A stretch of DNA of 64,000 bases from Polluticoccus soli. GTDB lineage: Bacteria; Bacteroidota; Bacteroidia; Chitinophagales; Chitinophagaceae. Positions 58,556 through 64,000 of the stretch are shown piece after piece (within the stretch, counting starts at the first letter, position 1; each line of letters starts with the position of its first letter). The notes beneath the pieces are model-generated. The model made no database searches and had not been told where the DNA came from. It saw nothing but the letters and a program-made list of their open reading frames with translations. The position numbers and the translations under genes were made by a program. The stretch covers positions 558,001 to 622,000 of the forward strand of contig NZ_JARJHT010000001.1 of assembly GCF_029269745.1 (NCBI RefSeq), read 5' to 3'.

Positions 58556-61500
58556 ATGGATAAGTTATTATTAAAGCAGATCGACGAATTTTATTCAAAC
58601 AGCAATATAGCTTCCGAAGTATCGCAGTTGCTTAGAGAGATCGGTGAATCGTATGACAGTGGCGGTACAAAACCTTCTACCAACAATGCCCCTATCCTTC
58701 AGCTGGCAACATTGCTAAAAGACGAAATTCTTAGGCGAAAGGCAGCCGAAGAAGAAAAAGACCGCCTGCAACAACACCTTCGGTCTTCACAACACATTAC
58801 TCACATCGGCAGCTGGGAAGTTGACCTGGTAACAAACAAAGCCGACTGGACAAACGAATTTGCGGAGATATTAGAATACGAGCCAGGAGCTGTTGAACCG
58901 GGCTTCGAGGCTTTTTACGCACGTGTTGACGCATCGGAACGTGAGGCCATTGAGCGATCACTCGCACATACGATAAAAACCGGCTCCATCCACGCTATGG
59001 AGCACTCACTGATCCTACCCGAAGACAGGCAAAAGCCTGTATACTGTCGGGCTGAGGTAGTTTACGATCCGGCAACAGGCGTACCGTTGAAATTAGTCGG
59101 GACGCTGCAAGACATATCGGAAAGAAAAAAAGCACAGGCAAGGTTACAGAGAGCCCATGATGAACTAAAAACGCTGTTCAATAATACACAAGAAGTATTT
59201 TATTCCGTTGATATGCAGGAGTACAAACTTTTGCACATCTCTGCTAGCTGCAGAATTGTATATGGCTACTCGGAGCACGAATTTGCGCAAAATCCAAACC
59301 TTTGGCTTGAGGTAATTTTACCTGAAGATAAGACCAGGATATTCGCTAACAACGAAGCCATGTACTCTGGGCGCTTCTTCAGTCATGACTATCGTATTAG
59401 ACACAAAGATGGTAGTATACGGTGGCTCGAGTCGAGGCTTAATCCTACTCTTAATGCAAAAGGAGAATTGATACGATTGGACGGCACAACGGCAGATATC
59501 ACAAAGCGCAAAGAAGCTGAATTAGCGCTGAAAGATAGCGAGACAAAATTCAGGTACCTGATAGATAATTGCTCAGACGCTATTCTTATACGCAATGAGC
59601 ATAAGGAGATCGTGTACTGCAGTGATTCTGTTTATGGTGTTATTGGGTATAATGCCGAAGAAGTCATCGGCAAACAGACACTTAATGACATTTACCCAGA
59701 CGATCTGCAAATGGTGCTTAGCCATTGGGACAAAGTGTTGGAAAGTCCCGGTATTCCCATCACCATAACATACAGGCGCATACATAAAGACGGTCGCCTC
59801 ATTTGGTGCGAAGGAACATCAACAAACATGCTTCATCAACCTGAGATCAGAGGTGTGGTGGTGAACTTCCGGGATATTACTGAAATGAAGGAAGCTGAAC
59901 TTGCATTAATATCCAGCGAAAGCAAGTTCAGACACATGATAAGCTATGGCGCTGATACGATAATGATCATGGATAAAGACCACAAGGCGGTTTTTTTAAG
60001 TGATTCATTTGAAAAAACCACAGGCTTTACAGCGGCTGAAATACTCGGGAAAGCCACAGGCGATGCAATGCACCCTGACGACCGAGAACGCATGGCTGAG
60101 CATTGGAAAATACTGGAAAGCAATCCCGGGAAACCGCTCCAGGTCACTTACCGAAGACTGAAAAAAGACGGTAGTTATATTTGGTGTGAAGGTACCGGCA
60201 TCAATTTGCTGCATACGCCCGAAGTATCTGGCTTTCTTCTCAACTTCAGAGATATTACCGAGCGTAAAAGGGCCGAAGCAGCACTGCAAAGCAGTGAGGA
60301 TAAATTTCGTTCGCTTATTGAGCACAGCTCTGACGCGCTGATGATTCTTGACAAGGAAGGAAGAACTGTATATGCAAGCGACTCTGTATACAGGGTAATG
60401 GGATACGCGCCCAATGAGATAATTGGTGCAAAGGCGACAGATTTTGTCTACGATGCCGACAGGTATATCGTAGCAGCAGCCAACCGAAAAGTCTGGAGTA
60501 ATCCGGGGCAACCCTCTACCATTGCATACCGACGTGTAAAAAAAGACGGCACTGTGATCTGGTGTGAAGGTACTGCGACCAACCTCTTGCACGAACCAGC
60601 AGTAGCTGGCGTTGTCGTCAACTTCCGTGACATAACCGACAGGAAAAATATTGAGATAGCATTACGAAACAGCGAATATAAATATCGCTCCCTTTTTGAA
60701 AATAGCGTTGATGCAGTTATCGTAATAGACGAAAGCTGGGATATCACTTACGCGAGTGAATCACTGAATAATATATTGGGATATAGCCCTGCCGAAGTTT
60801 CGGGAATAACGCCCGACAAATTTGTGCATCCCGAGGATCTGGCTGAAGTGCTTGCGCAAAGGAAGCTGGCGATGGTCAATCACAGCAAACAACTTTCGCT
60901 CACCGAACGGCCAGCGCACCGCAGGGTACGAAAAGACGGCACTGTTATATGGTGTGAAGGTACTATTACCAATCTACTGGCCGATCCTGCGGTAAGTGGT
61001 TTGGTGATCAACTTCAGAGATATAACGGATAGAAAAAACTCTGAGGATGCGTTAAAGCGCTCGAACGAGGAGCTACAGAAATCGAATGCAGAACTGGACA
61101 GGTTTGTATACAGCGTATCGCACGACCTGCGGGCACCACTCACGTCTATGCTTGGCCTTACATTCATCGCACAAAATGAGACTACAGACGCCAACATGCT
61201 CGACTACCTCGACATGCTGCAAAGTAGCATCGCCAAGCTTGATGGATTTATCCACGATATCCTTGACCATTCCCGCAACGCACGTCTTGAGGTTAAGCAC
61301 GAACTAATAAACTTTAGCGAGTTGCTTGCAGATATTACTGCTAATCTCAGATTCATGAACCCAGATACTCCAGTAGCGATTCGTACCGTCATAGATGAAA
61401 ACGAGGCGTACTACAGCGATAAAAGCAGGATGGGTATTATCTTAAATAACCTTGTGTCGAATGCGATCAGATATTACAATCCTGAAATGAAATGTCCTGA

Positions 61501-61759
61501 GGTCCAGATAGACATCAAAAACGAGAATGGCAAGATCCGGTTATCTGTGAGGGACAATGGCATAGGCATTGGTACAGACCAACAGGAAAAAGTGTTCGAC
61601 ATGTTCTACAGGGTATCCCACAAATCTACCGGATCGGGACTGGGCCTGTACATAGTAAAAGAAGCTGTCGATAAACTAGGCGGCGAAGTAGCGCTGGAAT
61701 CTGAACTGGGCGTGGGCACACATTTTACTGTGTTGATACCCAATGTAAAATCGTCATAG
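58556..61759 (+). CDS. multi-PAS histidine kinase
   Basis: 1067 residues from ATG 58556 (the frame opens one codon earlier at a TTG). It has no membrane helix, so it is cytosolic. After a helical N-terminus there are six PAS units; units 3 to 6 are near-copies of about 125 residues, each with KFRxLI..SSDA, a D..YASDSVY-like core and KDGxxIWCEGTxTNLL ending NFRDIT. HisKA follows with His856 in SVSHDLRAPLTSM, then HATPase (NLVSNAIRYY, DNGIGIG, GSGLGLYIVKEA). No receiver or partner regulator is adjacent, so the output is unknown. The PAS units may bind haem, flavin or small ligands; none is evident. Confidence 0.92.
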   Translation: MDKLLLKQIDEFYSNSNIASEVSQLLREIGESYDSGGTKPSTNNAPILQLATLLKDEILRRKAAEEEKDRLQQHLRSSQHITHIGSWEVDLVTNKADWTNEFAEILEYEPGAVEPGFEAFYARVDASEREAIERSLAHTIKTGSIHAMEHSLILPEDRQKPVYCRAEVVYDPATGVPLKLVGTLQDISERKKAQARLQRAHDELKTLFNNTQEVFYSVDMQEYKLLHISASCRIVYGYSEHEFAQNPNLWLEVILPEDKTRIFANNEAMYSGRFFSHDYRIRHKDGSIRWLESRLNPTLNAKGELIRLDGTTADITKRKEAELALKDSETKFRYLIDNCSDAILIRNEHKEIVYCSDSVYGVIGYNAEEVIGKQTLNDIYPDDLQMVLSHWDKVLESPGIPITITYRRIHKDGRLIWCEGTSTNMLHQPEIRGVVVNFRDITEMKEAELALISSESKFRHMISYGADTIMIMDKDHKAVFLSDSFEKTTGFTAAEILGKATGDAMHPDDRERMAEHWKILESNPGKPLQVTYRRLKKDGSYIWCEGTGINLLHTPEVSGFLLNFRDITERKRAEAALQSSEDKFRSLIEHSSDALMILDKEGRTVYASDSVYRVMGYAPNEIIGAKATDFVYDADRYIVAAANRKVWSNPGQPSTIAYRRVKKDGTVIWCEGTATNLLHEPAVAGVVVNFRDITDRKNIEIALRNSEYKYRSLFENSVDAVIVIDESWDITYASESLNNILGYSPAEVSGITPDKFVHPEDLAEVLAQRKLAMVNHSKQLSLTERPAHRRVRKDGTVIWCEGTITNLLADPAVSGLVINFRDITDRKNSEDALKRSNEELQKSNAELDRFVYSVSHDLRAPLTSMLGLTFIAQNETTDANMLDYLDMLQSSIAKLDGFIHDILDHSRNARLEVKHELINFSELLADITANLRFMNPDTPVAIRTVIDENEAYYSDKSRMGIILNNLVSNAIRYYNPEMKCPEVQIDIKNENGKIRLSVRDNGIGIGTDQQEKVFDMFYRVSHKSTGSGLGLYIVKEAVDKLGGEVALESELGVGTHFTVLIPNVKSS

Positions 61760-61903
61760 CCAATTGCCGCAATAAGTAAAAAAATGAATTGACTTTATTA
61801 AAAACTCTTTATAAATTTATGCTGTACCGGCAGTAGAGAAACCGGTAAGCAAGGGATCTAAAAATCATTACACCATTTTACAAGTATTTTAAGAGAGAGT
61901 TTT

Positions 61904-62104
61904 ATGCAGTTTCAAGTTGCCCACACAAAACCCATAAATGGAATGAGTGCCGGTAAGAGCAGCCTTTCCAAACGCATTAAATCGCTTTATGACGACATCG
62001 TCAACAACCTTTTCACACTACGCGAGGTAGAGGTGACGATGGTGGAAAAAGGCAGCCACATCATTTATACATACAAGAAGAACGCTGTACCGCGCAAAGC
62101 CTGA
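61904..62104 (+). CDS. small basic hypothetical protein
   Basis: A 66-residue ORF: MQFQVAHTKPINGMSAGKSSL, a helix (SKRIKSLYDDIVNNLFTLREV) and a strand pair (VEVTMVEKGSHIIYTYKK). Composition is protein-like and basic, and the ORF sits in a gap with a TACCGG/CCGGTA inverted repeat (61825-61847) upstream. No family and no promoter box are recognised. It may be co-transcribed with the PAS kinase or independent. Confidence 0.5.
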   Translation: MQFQVAHTKPINGMSAGKSSLSKRIKSLYDDIVNNLFTLREVEVTMVEKGSHIIYTYKKNAVPRKA

Positions 62105-62130
62105 TCAGATTTCCCTATCGGTACATAACC

Positions 62131-62138
62131 TAAGTTTG
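62131..62138 (+). promoter_or_regulatory. TAnnTTTG promoter box for bshC
   Basis: TAAGTTTG ends 34 bases before the bshC ATG at 62173. A one-mismatch TAACTTCG (62151-62158) lies closer, 14 bases before the ATG. Confidence 0.5.
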
Positions 62139-62172
62139 GACTACACCAATTAACTTCGTGCCTGCTAAAACT

Positions 62173-63783
62173 ATGAGCATAGTGCATCGGAGCTTCACGT
62201 ACCTGCCATATTCCGATACGGGGTATTTTTCACAGCTGGTTACCGATTATATTTCGGGCAGCGGGCATGCAACCTCATTTGTAAAATACTCCCCCGATGC
62301 AACGGGTTTACAGCAGGCTATAAACGATCGAGGAAAATATACAATCGACCGCATCGCGCTGGTGAATACCCTGGCGAAACAATATGAGACAATTGACACG
62401 CCTGAAGCAGTTCGGAAAAACATTGAGCTATTAAGGAATGAAACGACCTTCACGGTTTGTACAGCGCATCAACCCAATCTGCTTACCGGCTATCTCTATT
62501 TCATTTATAAGATAGTTCATGCGATCAGGCTTGCTGCAGAATTAAAAAAGCTCCATCCCCAAAACGATTTTGTCCCGGTATACTATATGGGTAGTGAAGA
62601 CAATGACCTTGACGAATTGGGTGTCTTCAATTATCAAAACAAAAAATGGCGCTGGGATGCAGATGGCCAAACAGGTGCCGTGGGCAGGATGTCGACGTCT
62701 AGTCTGAAGCCTTTACTCAGCGACCTGTTTAAAGTAATGGGACCTCCGGGTCAGCATTTCGATGACCTGAAAGAACTTCTGACAAAGTCGTACTTAGAAC
62801 ATAAAACAATTGGCGATGCAACCAGGTTCCTGGTAAATGAACTTTTCGGACGTTATGGTTTGATAGTACTAGACCCCGACGACGTGGCCTTCAAAAAGCC
62901 AATAGTGGACATTGTGAAAGATGACCTGCAGTATCACAGCGCCTTTGCACTGGTAACAACGCAAGTAGAGAAACTGGAACAACACTACAGAGCGCAGGCT
63001 CACCCAAGACCTATCAACCTGTTTTATATGAAGGATAACATTCGTGAGCGTGTAGAAAAACAGGGCGATGAATGGGTAGTGATCAACAGCGACATTTCCT
63101 GGAATAAAGAGCAACTGCTGGAAGAAGTAGACCAACATCCAGAACGCTTTAGTCCAAATGTGATACTGCGCGGCTTGCTGCAGGAACGCATACTGCCGAA
63201 TGTGGCCTTTATTGGTGGAGGTGCTGAAGTAGCATACTGGCTACAACTCAAATCGGTATTTGAACAGTACAATGTATTCTATCCGGTTATTCTGTTACGA
63301 CAATCTGCGCAATGGATACACTCCAAGCAGGCTGAGCTGCGTGAAAAAGCTGGACTAACAGTGACTGATGTCTTTAAGGATGAAGCAAGGCTAGTGCGCG
63401 AATATTTGTTGCATCATGGCAATGATCAATGGCAGACAGGCGCCGAGATGAATGCAATCGACAGCATCATGACTCAACTAAAACAGAAGGCGATGTCGCT
63501 TGATGTAACATTGAGAAGTTCTACCGAAGCTGCATTAGCGAAGATCAAACACCAGATGGATGTACTTGAGAAAAAAATGCTGCGCGCCGAAAAAAGGAAG
63601 ATGCATATAGAGCTTGCACGCATAACACGTCTAAAGGAAAGTTTGTTTCCTGGTAATAGCCTGCAGGAGCGAAAAGAAAATTTTACCGAGTATTTTTTAC
63701 AATATGGGCATTCGTTTATTGATGTATTGTACGATGCTTTTCAACCACTTAGAAACGAATTTTTAATAGTAGAAGAAAAATAG
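62173..63783 (+). CDS. bshC: bacillithiol biosynthesis cysteine-adding enzyme
   Basis: 536 residues from ATG 62173; a GTG at 62158 adds five residues and lies in a promoter-like sequence. It adds Cys to GlcN-malate, the last step of bacillithiol synthesis. Seen: TAHQPNLLTGYLYFIYKIVHAIRLA near the N-terminus, VYYMGSEDNDLDELG, GLIVLDPDD and the family block VAFIGGGAEVAYWLQLKSVFEQY, with a long C-terminal coiled coil (ALAKIKHQMDVLEKKMLRAEKRKM). Length and motifs fit BshC. bshA and bshB are not in the window. Confidence 0.93.
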   Translation: MSIVHRSFTYLPYSDTGYFSQLVTDYISGSGHATSFVKYSPDATGLQQAINDRGKYTIDRIALVNTLAKQYETIDTPEAVRKNIELLRNETTFTVCTAHQPNLLTGYLYFIYKIVHAIRLAAELKKLHPQNDFVPVYYMGSEDNDLDELGVFNYQNKKWRWDADGQTGAVGRMSTSSLKPLLSDLFKVMGPPGQHFDDLKELLTKSYLEHKTIGDATRFLVNELFGRYGLIVLDPDDVAFKKPIVDIVKDDLQYHSAFALVTTQVEKLEQHYRAQAHPRPINLFYMKDNIRERVEKQGDEWVVINSDISWNKEQLLEEVDQHPERFSPNVILRGLLQERILPNVAFIGGGAEVAYWLQLKSVFEQYNVFYPVILLRQSAQWIHSKQAELREKAGLTVTDVFKDEARLVREYLLHHGNDQWQTGAEMNAIDSIMTQLKQKAMSLDVTLRSSTEAALAKIKHQMDVLEKKMLRAEKRKMHIELARITRLKESLFPGNSLQERKENFTEYFLQYGHSFIDVLYDAFQPLRNEFLIVEEK

Positions 63784-63844
63784 TTCGCAACACTTTCAAA
63801 AGGCATAGTTTTTGCGACTTTTGTTCACAATCAAACACACGTTT

Positions 63845-64000
63845 ATGATCAGCAAAAAGTTACGTTTAGCATTTATCGGATTATTGTTTCCCGCGTTCTC
63901 GTTCGCACAGGCTTTGAATGCAGTTACCGCTGCATCGCCAGTCGATATTGACCTGGGTGTAAAGCTTGGAGCTAACTTTTCAAAACTGCAAGGCAGCATA
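63845..64000 (+). CDS. outer-membrane beta-barrel protein, 3' end outside window
   Basis: 52 residues are visible from ATG 63845: a signal peptide (MISKKLRLAFIGLLFPAFSFAQ) and the beginning of a mature barrel (DIDLGVKLGANFSKLQGSI). The phrase GVKLGANFSKLQG is typical of PorT-like/OMP_b-brl_2 proteins of Bacteroidota. The remainder lies beyond the window, so length and family are open. Confidence 0.6.
   Translation, partial: MISKKLRLAFIGLLFPAFSFAQALNAVTAASPVDIDLGVKLGANFSKLQGSI

Overview
The window looks like a chromosomal segment of a Bacteroidota bacterium, most likely of the Chitinophagaceae/Sphingobacteriia group. Evidence: TAnnTTTG-type promoter boxes just before many starts and almost no Shine-Dalgarno sites; an M28 peptidase with a type IX secretion tail; BshC of bacillithiol synthesis; an archaeal-type ProS; PorT/FadL-like barrels; many secreted proteins whose signal peptides end in AQ. 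No rRNA, tRNA, CRISPR array, transposase or integrase was recognised. The exact species cannot be read from the sequence.

Layout. 1-3137: aroB (5' cut by the window edge), aroA and aroC, overlapping on the + strand (shikimate to chorismate). 3144-7446: a DUF1573/papain-like amidase fusion, a SirB1-type transglutaminase-fold protein and topA (-). 7683-10976: proline dehydrogenase (+), then a DivIC/FtsB-like division protein, enolase and a coiled-coil membrane protein (-). 11303-17564: small envelope and stress proteins, including a transglutaminase-like protein without its catalytic Cys, a SIMPL protein and CsbD. 17595-23577: a four-gene - strand signalling cluster (CHASE3-GAF hybrid kinase, CheR, CheB, receiver-kinase) with no chemoreceptor or CheA/CheW nearby. 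23697-28335: a surface lipoprotein, the T9SS-secreted M28 peptidase and small proteins. 28332-30914: a subclass B1 metallo-beta-lactamase and a MacB-like ABC exporter pair. 31002-40994: acyl-CoA synthetase, ProS, a Gly/Tyr-rich protein, a FadL-like barrel, an App1-like phosphatase and HtpG.

41060-44618 holds four small - strand genes and pepD. Three of the small genes (41696-43096) look AT-rich, and a hairpin or a related repeat follows each of them and also pepD; this is the most accessory-looking part of the window. 44619-45343 is a gene-free stretch with a REP-like cruciform repeat. Next is a ParE with a 135-residue histone H1-like N-terminal extension. 48604-54019 is a + strand run (DUF1835, cupin, membrane protein, radical SAM enzyme, TonB-like protein, FolC). 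53996-58086 (-) carries a polyprenyl-phosphate sugar transferase, a lipoprotein, a Gfo/Idh/MocA oxidoreductase and RadC. 58556-64000 carries a six-PAS histidine kinase, a small ORF, bshC and the start of an outer-membrane barrel gene.

Most of the window is housekeeping. The best second-look items are the H1-like ParE fusion, the gene-plus-hairpin module at 41640-43160, the stand-alone CheB/CheR kinase cluster, promoter boxes so close to the start codon that near-leaderless mRNAs are likely, long loop-free palindromes at convergent gene ends, and substitutions at the glyphosate-site positions of AroA. Several are inference only; the decisive checks are given in the findings.
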